Of a stretch of DNA of 64,000 nt, positions 43,374 to 51,422 are shown in pieces. Source of the DNA: Castellaniella ginsengisoli (GTDB lineage: Bacteria; Pseudomonadota; Gammaproteobacteria; Burkholderiales; Burkholderiaceae_B). Under the pieces are notes generated by a model. The model searched no databases and was not told where the DNA came from. It saw only the letters and a program-made list of their open reading frames with translations. The position numbers and the translations under genes were made by a program. The stretch lies in NCBI RefSeq assembly GCF_039523235.1, contig NZ_BAAAEX010000010.1. One strand, written 5' to 3'. The stretch's first letter is position 1. Every line of letters starts with the position of its first letter.

Positions 43374-43631
43374 TCAAAGAGGAGAGGGTACCGCCTGCGG
43401 ATCCGCAGGCGGCGTGTCGTTGACGGGCCATGAGGCCAGGATAGCCTGCGCGGCGGCCGCGGCGGCGGCCACGGCCTGCCAGGTCTGGAAATCCTTGCGC
43501 GGCAGGCCATCGGCCATCTGTATGCGCAGGGATGCTTCCATGCGGGCGGCCCGGGCGGCCAAGGTGTCGCGCAGGACGGCGCCTCCGGGGGCGGCCAGTC
43601 GGGCTTCGAGATCGGTCAGGGTGGTGGTCAT
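43374..43631 (-). CDS. bscE: BscE-like needle co-chaperone
   Basis: 85 residues from the ATG at 43631, 14 nt after the bscD stop. Mainly two helices, Ala-rich (TLTDLEARLAAPGG; WQAVAAAAAAAQAIL). Position between the SctD and needle genes and the size match YscE/PscE-type proteins, which hold the needle subunit unpolymerised together with a TPR partner. Sequence identity to that family is not clear by eye, so placement is the main evidence. Confidence 0.7.
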   Translation of the reverse strand: MTTTLTDLEARLAAPGGAVLRDTLAARAARMEASLRIQMADGLPRKDFQTWQAVAAAAAAAQAILASWPVNDTPPADPQAVPSPL

Positions 43632-43645
43632 GGGGCGCTCCGGAT

Positions 43646-45013
43646 TCAACGCAGCACGATCGCAGGGCGGGGCCCCTCGAAGGTCAGGCGCTTGTCTTCG
43701 ATGCCGGTCAGACGGTAGCGTCGGTAAGTCCCGCCTACGAGCAATTTACTCCCATCTTCCAGCACGATAAAGGGTGTTTTCCCGCTGACCACGCTGAGGA
43801 TGCCGAAAGGGACTGTGTCGGTGGCGGCGCGCTCGGTATCGGGCTGCGCGGCGACGTCGAAGAAACGGCGGTTGAAGTCAGCCAGAATATGTTCGAACGG
43901 GATCATCTGATCGTCGTCCAGCTTGGAGGCATCCACATCCAGGCGGTGGCGCTCCCAGGTCAGGGTGACGCCGCTCAAGCCGGCCGCCGCGAGTTCCCGG
44001 GTCAGGGCGCCGGCGACGGCGGGGGCAAGCTGGATGGTGTTGCCCAGCACGACCATGCCTGGCAGTTGCGCGCGCACGGCCTCGATCGCCTCTGTGCGCA
44101 CCGCATCGTCGGGCGCGATGCCCAGGATGCTCAGGCGACCCTCGCCATCGTAGCGGGGCTCGTATGTGACGGCGTGGCCGCTCAGGATCGTCCGGGCGGT
44201 CCTGAGTACCTCCGTTTCGATGCTGATGCTCATGGCAGGCATGGGCCAGACCTGCGCCAGCGCGGCGGCCAGCGCATCGCGTTCGGCCGGGTCGCGGACC
44301 CAGCCCGTGACCTGCGCCGTCGCACCGCCGGGCGCCAGGGCCACCCGCAGGCGCGAAGCCAGGCCCAGGTGTTCGAGGGCCGCCTGGATTTTCGGTATCG
44401 ATTGCTCGGCTGCGATGCGCGGATCGGTGCGCGCAGGCGCGGTCGGAACGGATGATGGCAGCCAGGCGAGGATCAACGCGACGGCGATGGCCAGGCCGAC
44501 GGCGGCCAGGCTCAGGGACCTGAGCCAGGAATGCGTGCGGCCGGGACGCGCGGCGGGCTCGGCGGTGGCCGGACGAGCGCCCGCGGGGAAGGCGGGCGCC
44601 GCCTCGTTGCCGCGGTCGGCATCGGGATCCTGGCCGGGTGCGGTATCCATTGCCGGGGGGGCGGTCGCGTCAGCCTCTGCGGGCGCGGCGTCGGCCGCCC
44701 CGGAGGCCTGGGCATCGGGCGGCGTCGCCCAGGGGGCATCGGCGGGGGCCACGGTGAGCCAGACGGGCCCGAGGGGCAGGGGTTGATTGTAGGGTGTGGC
44801 GGCGACGGCATCCGGGTTGGGCTCGCTGTCGCCGGGCGACAGATCCCAGCCTTCCGCGCCCAGGACCAACCGCGCCGCGCGGGCCGGCAGGCCGGTGTCG
44901 GCCAGGACGATGTCGCATGCCGGATCCGCACCCACGAGATGGCCGTGGGCGGCCGGGCAACGGGCCTCGCGGTGCAGGCCCGAGAGCACGCGCAGTTCGA
45001 GCGTCGCGCTCAT
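43646..45013 (-). CDS. bscD: T3SS inner-membrane ring protein (SctD)
   Basis: 455 residues. N-terminal FHA-like cytoplasmic domain (about 1-95; ELRVLSGLHREARCP, GADPACDIVL). A Pro/Ala-rich linker, one membrane helix at about 168-190, then a periplasmic part with ring-building and BON-like domains (for instance ALEHLGLASRLRVALAPGG and VTGWVRDPAERDAL). Matches YscD/PrgH organisation. Outer partner of BscJ in the basal body inner ring. A 49-nt gap separates it from bcrD in the same operon. Confidence 0.9.
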   Translation of the reverse strand: MSATLELRVLSGLHREARCPAAHGHLVGADPACDIVLADTGLPARAARLVLGAEGWDLSPGDSEPNPDAVAATPYNQPLPLGPVWLTVAPADAPWATPPDAQASGAADAAPAEADATAPPAMDTAPGQDPDADRGNEAAPAFPAGARPATAEPAARPGRTHSWLRSLSLAAVGLAIAVALILAWLPSSVPTAPARTDPRIAAEQSIPKIQAALEHLGLASRLRVALAPGGATAQVTGWVRDPAERDALAAALAQVWPMPAMSISIETEVLRTARTILSGHAVTYEPRYDGEGRLSILGIAPDDAVRTEAIEAVRAQLPGMVVLGNTIQLAPAVAGALTRELAAAGLSGVTLTWERHRLDVDASKLDDDQMIPFEHILADFNRRFFDVAAQPDTERAATDTVPFGILSVVSGKTPFIVLEDGSKLLVGGTYRRYRLTGIEDKRLTFEGPRPAIVLR

Positions 45014-45062
45014 CCGGCCCTCCGTTCAGAGAACCGTGCGGGCAGGAGGTGCAGGGGCGGGA

Positions 45063-47159
45063 TCATAGATCCACCCGGGCCAGGGGCTGCACGTTGATTT
45101 CCTGGGTCAGTTCCTGGTAGGACAGCACGGGCAGCTCGTACAGGTCCTGCTCGATCATTTTGCGCAGGTAGCGGCGGATATCCATGGAGGTGAGCATCAC
45201 CGGCTTGCGGGTGTTGGCCGAGATGTCGCCGACCGCGTTCTTGATGTTGTCCACCAGCTTCTTCGTGGTGTTGGGATCCAGCGCCAGGTAGCTGCCGGCC
45301 GAGGTCTGCCGGATCGCGCTGCGGATGGTTTCCTCGATGTTGGGCGCCAGCAGGTAGGCCGGCAGGATGTTCTGGCCGCTGGAGTATTTGTGGCTGATGT
45401 GCCGCTTGAGCGAGACACGCACGTATTCGGTCAGCAGGACGGAGTCCTTTTCTTTCTGGCCCCATTCGATCAGCGCTTCGAGCACGGCGCGCAGGTTGCG
45501 CACCGAAATGTCCTCGGAGACCAGCCGTTGCATGATCTCGGCGATCTTCTGCACCGGCATCACGCGCAGGGCTTCCTTGACCAGGTCGGGGAAGCGTTCT
45601 TCCATGGCGGTCAACAGGAAACGGGTTTCCTGGATGCCGATGAAATCCGAGGAGTATTTCTTCAGGACGAAGGCCAGGTGCCAGGTGAGGATCTGGTGGG
45701 AGTCCAGGCTGGGGATGCCGGCCGCCGCGAGCATGGGGACGTGCGAGACTGCGGTCCAGAGAGAGGGGGTGCCCGGCAGGAAAGGCTTGTCGGCCTCGTA
45801 GGGCACCTGCAGCGCCTGGAGATTCTGCTCGGTGTCGCGCACCAGGACATGCCCGGGCCGCAACTGGCCCTGGGACACCGGGACTTCGGAGAGCAGGATG
45901 AGGTAGGTGTTTTCGGGCAGCGTGTCGTTGAAGCGCAACTGGATGCCGGGGAAGGGGACGCCCAGATCGAAATACAGGGCGCGGCGGATCTTGATCAGTT
46001 CTTCGTTGAGCTCGTCGGCGTTGAAGTGCTGCTGCAGGCCGGCCGCCACGTCCATCATCAGCGGCAGGGTCGGCGCGAATTCGGCGCCGCCTTCGGTGCG
46101 GGGCTTGGGCGCGGGCTGGCCATCGGCCGCCAGCGCGGAAATCTCGGTGATTTCCCCGGTCTTCTCGTCGACGACCTTGCGCGTGCCGCGCAGCAGCACG
46201 AAGCCGACCGTGCCCACGACCGCCGCCAGGGCGAGAAAGGTGAGGGTGGGCATGCCCGGAATCAGCCCCATGCCCAGGGCGACCGCCGCTGCGATCAGCA
46301 AGGCGCGGGGCTGGGCCAGCACCTGGGCGCCGATATCCTTGCCGACGTTGGAGGGGCCGCCCTCGCCGGTCTGCACGCGGGTCACGATGATGCCTGCGCA
46401 GATGGCGATGAACAGCGCCGGGATCTGGGCGATCAGGCCGTCGCCGATGGTCAGGATGGAATACACCTGCACGGCTTCGCCGGCGGTCAGCCCGCGCTGC
46501 ATCGTGCCGATCAGGATGCCGCCCAGCAAGTTCACCGCCACGATGATGAGGCCCGCGATGGCATCGCCCTTGACGAACTTCATGGCGCCGTCCATGGCGC
46601 CGTAGAGCTGGCTTTCCTTTTCGACCACGCTGCGGCGTTTGCGCGCTTCGTCCATGTCGATCGTGCCGGCGCGCAGGTCGGCATCGATGGACATCTGCTT
46701 GCCCGGCATGGCGTCCAGGGAAAAACGGGCCGCAACCTCGGCCACGCGCTCGGCGCCCTTGGTGATGACCACGAACTGCACGATGGTCAGGATCAGAAAG
46801 ACGACCAGGCCGACGATCAGGTTGCCGCCGACCACGAAATTGCCGAAGGTCTCGATGATGTGGCCGGCATCGCCCTGCAGCAGGATCAGGCGCGTGGTGG
46901 CGATGGAGATGCCCAGGCGGAACAGGGTGGTGACCAGCAGCACCGAGGGGAACGAAGAGAACGACAGCGGCGAGGGCAGATACATGGCCACCATCAGCAG
47001 GATGGCCGACAGGGTCATGTTGGTGCCGATCAGCACATCCACCAGCGCGGTGGGCAGCGGCAGGATCATCATGAAGATGATCGAGACGATCAGCACGGCC
47101 AGAACGATGTCGTTGCGGCTGGTGAGGAGCGTGACGGCGCGATTGAGTGCTTGTTGCAT
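45063..47159 (-). CDS. bcrD: T3SS export gate protein (SctV, LcrD/FHIPEP family)
   Basis: 698 residues, the usual size. The first ~320 residues hold about eight membrane helices and the FHIPEP signature region RFSLDAMPGKQMSIDADLRAG (two pieces, near residue 145) with the conserved DEARKRR. The C-terminal ~360 residues are the cytoplasmic nonameric ring domain. It is the substrate-docking export gate. Gene order bopN-SycN-like-bscX-bscY-bcrD is as in Yersinia (yopN-tyeA-sycN-yscX-yscY-lcrD). Confidence 0.96.
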   Translation of the reverse strand: MQQALNRAVTLLTSRNDIVLAVLIVSIIFMMILPLPTALVDVLIGTNMTLSAILLMVAMYLPSPLSFSSFPSVLLVTTLFRLGISIATTRLILLQGDAGHIIETFGNFVVGGNLIVGLVVFLILTIVQFVVITKGAERVAEVAARFSLDAMPGKQMSIDADLRAGTIDMDEARKRRSVVEKESQLYGAMDGAMKFVKGDAIAGLIIVAVNLLGGILIGTMQRGLTAGEAVQVYSILTIGDGLIAQIPALFIAICAGIIVTRVQTGEGGPSNVGKDIGAQVLAQPRALLIAAAVALGMGLIPGMPTLTFLALAAVVGTVGFVLLRGTRKVVDEKTGEITEISALAADGQPAPKPRTEGGAEFAPTLPLMMDVAAGLQQHFNADELNEELIKIRRALYFDLGVPFPGIQLRFNDTLPENTYLILLSEVPVSQGQLRPGHVLVRDTEQNLQALQVPYEADKPFLPGTPSLWTAVSHVPMLAAAGIPSLDSHQILTWHLAFVLKKYSSDFIGIQETRFLLTAMEERFPDLVKEALRVMPVQKIAEIMQRLVSEDISVRNLRAVLEALIEWGQKEKDSVLLTEYVRVSLKRHISHKYSSGQNILPAYLLAPNIEETIRSAIRQTSAGSYLALDPNTTKKLVDNIKNAVGDISANTRKPVMLTSMDIRRYLRKMIEQDLYELPVLSYQELTQEINVQPLARVDL

Positions 47160-47170
47160 GGAGTGGTGGC

Positions 47171-47560
47171 TCAGCGGGGATCGACGAGTGCGGCCTGCTG
47201 CGCGCGCAGGTCCATGTAGGCCCGCATGGCGGCTTCGGCCTCGGTTTCGCGCCCCAGCGCGACCAGGGTCTGGGCGCGGACCAGGTGGAAGGCGCTGGTC
47301 AGGCCGCCCTGCAGGGCGACGCGATCCAGCGTGCCGAGGGCGGTTTCGGGTTTGCCCGAGCGCAGTTGCGCCAGCGCCAGGGAGATGCGCTGGCGCGCAT
47401 TGGCCAGGCCCAGTTCATCGAGGGCCGCCAGCAGCACGGCGGCTTTTTCAGGGCGGTCGTTTTCCAGATAGATGTAGGACAGCAGATCCAGCAGCACGGG
47501 ACCGCGCTCGCCCAGCGGATGGGCGGCTTCGGCCTGCGGGTCGGACAGTGTGCTGCTCAT
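47171..47560 (-). CDS. bscY: YscY-like T3SS chaperone
   Basis: 129 residues of TPR-like helices (LLDLLSYIYLENDRPEKAAVLL; AFHLVRAQTLVALGRETEAEA). YscY-family proteins bind and stabilise YscX and dock it to SctV. The gene lies 5 nt downstream of the bscX stop and 12 nt upstream of bcrD, as in Yersinia and Pseudomonas. Confidence 0.88.
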   Translation of the reverse strand: MSSTLSDPQAEAAHPLGERGPVLLDLLSYIYLENDRPEKAAVLLAALDELGLANARQRISLALAQLRSGKPETALGTLDRVALQGGLTSAFHLVRAQTLVALGRETEAEAAMRAYMDLRAQQAALVDPR

Positions 47561-47564
47561 GGCT

Positions 47565-47966
47565 TCATCCCTGATATAGCGCGCTGCGGTACATGGCCAC
47601 CAGATCGCGCAGGTTGGTTTCGTCCTTGAGCAGGCGCACGGCGCGGTTGAGCACGCGGCTGTCGCCGCCCCCGTGTTCCGCCAGGCCGGCGAGGGCTTTC
47701 AGGGCTTCGCGCAGGGCTTCGGCGAATTCCGAAGGCATGAGCAGGTCGCGATTGCCGATGTCGGGGCGCAGCGCTTCTTCAAGGAAGTGGCCGATATTGG
47801 GCTTTTCGAGCAACTGCGTCAACTGGGCGCGGACCGGATCGTCCGCCGGCATCAGGTTGCGGCGGTCGGGCAGCCCCTGGGCGGCTTGCTCTTCCTTGCG
47901 GGCATAGGTGATGGTGTCGATGCCGTGATCGAAGTTCATGAGCCGGTTCAGGCTGATGTCGGGCAT
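47565..47966 (-). CDS. bscX: YscX-like T3SS protein
   Basis: 133 residues. The N-terminus ISLNRLMNFDHGIDTITY and C-terminal helix SRVLNRAVRLLKDETNLRDL match the YscX/Pcr3 pattern. These are secreted components needed for export of early substrates and are bound by YscY. Directly between the SycN-like gene (13 nt) and bscY. Confidence 0.88.
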   Translation of the reverse strand: MPDISLNRLMNFDHGIDTITYARKEEQAAQGLPDRRNLMPADDPVRAQLTQLLEKPNIGHFLEEALRPDIGNRDLLMPSEFAEALREALKALAGLAEHGGGDSRVLNRAVRLLKDETNLRDLVAMYRSALYQG

Positions 47967-47979
47967 GGGAGACTCCGGT

Positions 47980-48363
47980 TCAGACGTCGGCGCCGACTGC
48001 GTCGAGCCATTGGGTCAGGTATTCGAGCGCCCGGCGCAGGAGCGGCTCGGTGAATTCGCGCTCATCCAGGCGCACCAGGGCCAGCAAGTGCGGGGTGCCG
48101 TCGTATTCGCGCAGCGCCGACTGCACCGGCCAGTCGCCCAGCCGGCTGTGGTGCGCGCGCTTGCAGGCGCGCAGCAGCCAATCGCCGCTGTCGTAGCGGG
48201 CCGGCAGCGCCGCATAGACCAGGATTTCCCCGTCTGCCTGCTCCAGTCCCAGCAAACAGCCCGGCCCGGTCCGGAAGACGGCCTGGCCCCGGGCGTCGAA
48301 TCGCAGGCCCGGGATGCCCGCCGCTTCGCCGAATTGTTGCAGAATGGCTGCGGGATCGTTCAT
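47980..48363 (-). CDS. SycN/Pcr2-like gatekeeper chaperone
   Basis: 127 residues with the class I chaperone layout: helix NDPAAILQQFGEAAGIPGL, strand LRFDARGQAVFRTGPG, a middle LLRACKRAH segment and terminal helix RALEYLTQWLDAV. Its ATG overlaps the bopN stop by one base (TGATG). Yersinia SycN, which binds YopN, is encoded at the same place. No separate YscB-like partner is seen here. Confidence 0.75.
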   Translation of the reverse strand: MNDPAAILQQFGEAAGIPGLRFDARGQAVFRTGPGCLLGLEQADGEILVYAALPARYDSGDWLLRACKRAHHSRLGDWPVQSALREYDGTPHLLALVRLDEREFTEPLLRRALEYLTQWLDAVGADV

Positions 48364-49466
48364 CAGAGATCCTCCTCGTCGATGGCCAGGTCCAGGGCGC
48401 CCTGGATGGCGTTCAGGGTGCCCTGCCGGGATTCGGCGTCCGGGAATACTTGAATGGGGAGGTCGCGCATCAGGGACTTGATGCCGGTCAGGAACGCCAC
48501 CCGCCCTTCGGGCGAGGCGACACCGTGCTGCTGGGCCAGGGCCGTGAAGCGGGACTCGGTCAGCCATTTGTCTCCGGTCAGCCCCACCAGGTCGCGCATC
48601 AGGCGCTCCCCGTCCGGCGCGCCCTGCTTCATGGCGCGGAGATCGTCGGACAGGCCGGCGCAGCCATCGAGCACGGTGACGGCCACCTGCAGATGGTACA
48701 AGTCGCCCGTGAGCGCCTGCAGCCGCTGGGGCGAGACGGAAGGCCGGGCGGCCGCCAGGTCCTGTCCCAGAGCCTGCACCAATTGTTTCAGGCCGCGGCC
48801 CACGTCCTTGCCGCCAAACCGCTCCAGGGCCAGGTCCAGCGTCCGGTTCAGAGAGTCTTCGCCCAGGACGAGGTCGCGGTAGGTGTCCTGGAAGTCGCGC
48901 ACCCCTTGGGCACTGGATGCGAACGCGCCGGCGGTGCCCAGGGTGTTGATCCCCGCGCGGATCCTGGGGCCGCTTTCGATTTCGAAATCGGCCAGCGCAT
49001 CGCGCAGGGACTCCAGCAGCTCAGGCGCCGCGCCTTCTTGTTCGCCCTTGCGCAAGGCGTACTGCAGGGCCAGGTATTGCTGCGACACATCGCCGAAGGC
49101 CTGGGCCGCCTGCTGCCTGGGCGAGCCGTGGCCCGAGAGCAGCCGGGCGGTCAGTTCTTCGAGCTTGGCCTGGGCATTCGGATCCTGGGTCTGCTGCAGC
49201 ATCTCGAGGATTTCCTCGAGCCGCATCAACTCCACGGGGCGTTCGGGTTTGATCTTGCGTTGCGCGTGGTGCTTGCTTTCGGTCTTTTCAGCCATGTGCA
49301 GGCTGATTTCCTCGGCTGCGTCCCCCAGCGAGGAGACCTCGCCGTCCAGCAGCACCGCCTGCTCGCCCAGCAGGGTGCCGGTCCGGGACTGCCCAGCGTC
49401 GAACCCGGCCTGCTGGCCGAGCGAGCTGAACCCGGGGGCGGGTCCTGCGGTGTCGATGCGATTCAT
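48363..49466 (-). CDS. bopN: T3SS gatekeeper (SctW; YopN-TyeA fusion type)
   Basis: 367 residues from the ATG at 49466; the longer frame to 49520 would run into the promoter element. Helical middle (100-280) and a C-terminal ~90 residues that correspond to TyeA, so YopN and TyeA are fused, as in InvE/MxiC/BopN. The N-terminus is polar (secretion signal). Controls the switch from translocator to effector export. First gene of the operon; a GGAACC-N13-GGTTACT element lies 37 bp upstream. Confidence 0.88.
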   Translation of the reverse strand: MNRIDTAGPAPGFSSLGQQAGFDAGQSRTGTLLGEQAVLLDGEVSSLGDAAEEISLHMAEKTESKHHAQRKIKPERPVELMRLEEILEMLQQTQDPNAQAKLEELTARLLSGHGSPRQQAAQAFGDVSQQYLALQYALRKGEQEGAAPELLESLRDALADFEIESGPRIRAGINTLGTAGAFASSAQGVRDFQDTYRDLVLGEDSLNRTLDLALERFGGKDVGRGLKQLVQALGQDLAAARPSVSPQRLQALTGDLYHLQVAVTVLDGCAGLSDDLRAMKQGAPDGERLMRDLVGLTGDKWLTESRFTALAQQHGVASPEGRVAFLTGIKSLMRDLPIQVFPDAESRQGTLNAIQGALDLAIDEEDL

Positions 49467-49502
49467 GATGAGCGGCACTCCGCGTGGATGCTGTGCCCGA
49501 AT

Positions 49503-49528
49503 AGTAACCGTGGCGAACAAAAGGTTCC
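49503..49528 (-). promoter_or_regulatory. T3SS-type promoter element ahead of bopN
   Basis: Read on the minus strand: GGAACC (49528-49523), 13 bases, GGTTACT (49509-49503). The eight bases CGGTTACT and the spacer length are the same as in the divergent bsp22 element. Strong support for a common sigma factor. Confidence 0.7.
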
Positions 49529-49664
49529 CAGGGAACGCGCAAGTGCGCTTCGCGGCATCGCGCTTTAGGATTTCTCGGGGCGGAAAGCGGGGATGGAACC
49601 GTCGGGAAGCAGATGATACTAATGCTCTCGAAGGCGGTTTCGCCGGGCCTGGTTCCCCCCGAGG

Positions 49665-49690
49665 GGAACTCCCGGATGGGATCGGTTACT
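49665..49690 (+). promoter_or_regulatory. T3SS-type promoter element ahead of the bsp22 genes
   Basis: GGAACT, 13 bases, GGTTACT, ending 56 bp before the first bsp22-like gene. The mirror of the bopN element in the same intergenic region. Confidence 0.7.
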
Positions 49691-49746
49691 GACCGGGTGG
49701 CTGTATTTTGCATGAATGCAGCCCCCAACAATAGGATGATCCAGCG

Positions 49747-50370
49747 ATGAACTCTCCCGTTACTAATTCCGGTGGTGTCAATTTCCAGGCCATGCTGGCT
49801 ACTGGCGACATCCAGACTCTGATCCAGATGGTCCAGAGCGAACGCGTCAGGCTGTTGGATACGCAACTGGTGGACCAGGTCAAGGCCGTGCAGGCCCGCA
49901 ACGACCAGATCGCCAAGCTCAATACCGTACTGGCGGGGCTCAATTCCTACGCTTCGCAGATCGATGGCACCGATGCCGGCAGCAAGCCCAAGGGCAGCGA
50001 GTGGAGCAACGACAAGATCAAGCAGTATGAAATGCCGCTGAACGATGCCATCCAGGATGCCGGGATCACGGACCTGGGGTTTCAGAACCGCACCGGCCAG
50101 CGCACGCCGCAGCCGGGCGAGACCAAGGACGGCAGCGCCGGCAAGTTGCTGAGCGGCACCAATGTGATTACCGGCAGTGTCACCAAAGGCGAGATTGACG
50201 CGGCCATTACCAAGGTCAAGGGCCTGATCGATGCCGAGAGCAACAACCAGCAGATGGACATGCTGCGCCTGCAGAGCCTGAACAACAAGAAGAACGAGTC
50301 CATCGAGATCCTGACCAACACGCAGAAAAAGCACACCGACGCCAATTCCAACATCATCCGCAACATCTGA
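49747..50370 (+). CDS. bsp22: Bsp22-like needle-tip/filament protein, copy 1
   Basis: 207 residues. It resembles Bordetella Bsp22, which forms a flexible filament on the needle tip and is needed for contact with host cells. Pattern: N-terminal DIQTLIQMVQSERVRLLDTQ and the C-terminal coiled coil NNQQMDMLRLQSLNNKK. No signal peptide and no cysteine. A closely related second copy lies 79 nt downstream. First gene of the large plus-strand T3SS operon. Confidence 0.9.
   Translation: MNSPVTNSGGVNFQAMLATGDIQTLIQMVQSERVRLLDTQLVDQVKAVQARNDQIAKLNTVLAGLNSYASQIDGTDAGSKPKGSEWSNDKIKQYEMPLNDAIQDAGITDLGFQNRTGQRTPQPGETKDGSAGKLLSGTNVITGSVTKGEIDAAITKVKGLIDAESNNQQMDMLRLQSLNNKKNESIEILTNTQKKHTDANSNIIRNI
50209..50340 (+). 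repeat. Direct repeat unit A (3' half of bsp22 copy 1)
   Basis: 132 bp that match 50909-51040 with two base differences, both in the coding direction. The middle of the genes is far more different, so gene conversion or selection has kept the ends alike. Confidence 0.9.
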
Positions 50371-50378
50371 CGCCCATC

Positions 50379-50400
50379 CCGGCCCGCATCCTCGGGCCGG
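50379..50400. terminator. Hairpin between the two bsp22 copies
   Basis: CCGGCCCG pairs with CGGGCCGG around a CATCCT loop, 8 nt after the copy 1 stop. No T-run. It may attenuate or stabilise the abundant bsp22 transcript. Confidence 0.45.
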
Positions 50401-50449
50401 CGTCATCATTTACTCGACCGCCCAGGCGGTTTGATCCAAGGAGCAGACC

Positions 50450-51070
50450 ATGAACACTTCCGGCGTAGGCAGTTCTCTTCCCATCGACATCAGCCAGGCG
50501 ATTGCCTCCGGCGACATCCAGACCTTGATCCAGATGGTTCAGGGCGAGCGCGTGCGGCTGCTGGATACGCAACTGGTGGATCAGGTCAAGGCCGTGCAGG
50601 CCCGCAACGACCAGATCGCCAAGCTCAACAATGTGTTGTCCGCCCTGACGAAATTCCAGGGCGCGATCAGCGGAACCGACGCCGGCAGCAAGGTCAAGGA
50701 CTGGAACTGGGACAAAGTCGACCAATATGAGATCCCGCTGAACGACGCCATCCAGGAAGCGGGCATCTCCGACATCGGCTTTACCGGGAATGGCCGCGTG
50801 ACCCCGGGGCCGGGCCAGAGCGTGGACGACGGGCACGGCCACGTGATCAAGGGTCAGAAAAACACCTGCAACGGCGGCACGACCAAGGGCCAGATCGACG
50901 CTGCGATCACCAAGGTCAAGGGCCTGATCGATGCCGAGAGCAACAACCAGCAGATGGACATGCTGCGCCTGCAGAGTCTGAACAACAAAAAGAACGAGTC
51001 CATCGAGATCCTGACCAACACGCAGAAAAAGCACACCGACGGCAACTCCAACATCATTCGCAACATCTGA
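50450..51070 (+). CDS. Bsp22-like needle-tip/filament protein, copy 2
   Basis: 206 residues, paralogue of copy 1. The N-terminal ~65 and C-terminal ~55 residues are nearly the same; the middle (about 65-140) differs and has different loops. It holds one cysteine (KNTCNGG) that copy 1 lacks. It has its own ribosome-binding site (AAGGAG). Bordetella has a single bsp22, so the second copy may form mixed filaments or vary surface loops. Confidence 0.88.
   Translation: MNTSGVGSSLPIDISQAIASGDIQTLIQMVQGERVRLLDTQLVDQVKAVQARNDQIAKLNNVLSALTKFQGAISGTDAGSKVKDWNWDKVDQYEIPLNDAIQEAGISDIGFTGNGRVTPGPGQSVDDGHGHVIKGQKNTCNGGTTKGQIDAAITKVKGLIDAESNNQQMDMLRLQSLNNKKNESIEILTNTQKKHTDGNSNIIRNI
50909..51040 (+). repeat. 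Direct repeat unit B (3' half of bsp22 copy 2)
   Basis: Partner of 50209-50340; 130 of 132 bases are the same by eye. Unequal crossing over between them would leave one hybrid gene. Confidence 0.9.
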
Positions 51071-51086
51071 TGAGAGGTAATTGAAC

Positions 51087-51374
51087 ATGGCCAAGAAGAC
51101 TCCCGAAGAAATCATCCAGGAAGCCGACGCGTTGATTCGGCAGGTTCGGCAGAGCCTGGAGGATACCCCCGAGATCTATCGCGCCCACGGGCTGGATGCG
51201 GACAAGCTCAACGCGTCCATGGGGCCGAAAGAGCAGGCCGAGGCAGAAGCCGTGTTCCGCAAGGACATGGAAGACATCGAGCGCGAGGTGGCTGAAGAGG
51301 CGGCCCGCCTGAGCTTCGCCAATGCCGAGCCACGGACGGGCGGCGGCATGCGCAAGATGCGCAACATGATCTGA
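51087..51374 (+). CDS. Small acidic T3SS-locus protein of unknown function
   Basis: 95 residues from the ATG at 51087 (GAGAGG upstream). Highly charged and helical: EEIIQEADALIRQVRQSLE, then AEAEAVFRKDMEDIEREVAEE, and a Gly/Met/Arg tail. No membrane segment or signal peptide. Located between the tip genes and the translocator chaperone. Size and charge suggest a tip or translocator chaperone or secreted regulator, but I do not recognise the family. Confidence 0.75.
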   Translation: MAKKTPEEIIQEADALIRQVRQSLEDTPEIYRAHGLDADKLNASMGPKEQAEAEAVFRKDMEDIEREVAEEAARLSFANAEPRTGGGMRKMRNMI

Positions 51375-51422
51375 GGACAACCCGCCGCAGTGAAACGGCA
51401 AGCACACGACAAAGGAACGCCC

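Noticed and set aside
49503..49690. Classical hrp box (GGAACC-N15/16-CCAC) ahead of bopN/bsp22
   Set aside because: GGAACC is present, but the following CCAC in the bopN region is only nine bases away and is missing ahead of bsp22. The shared GGTTACT at 13 bases is the better model.
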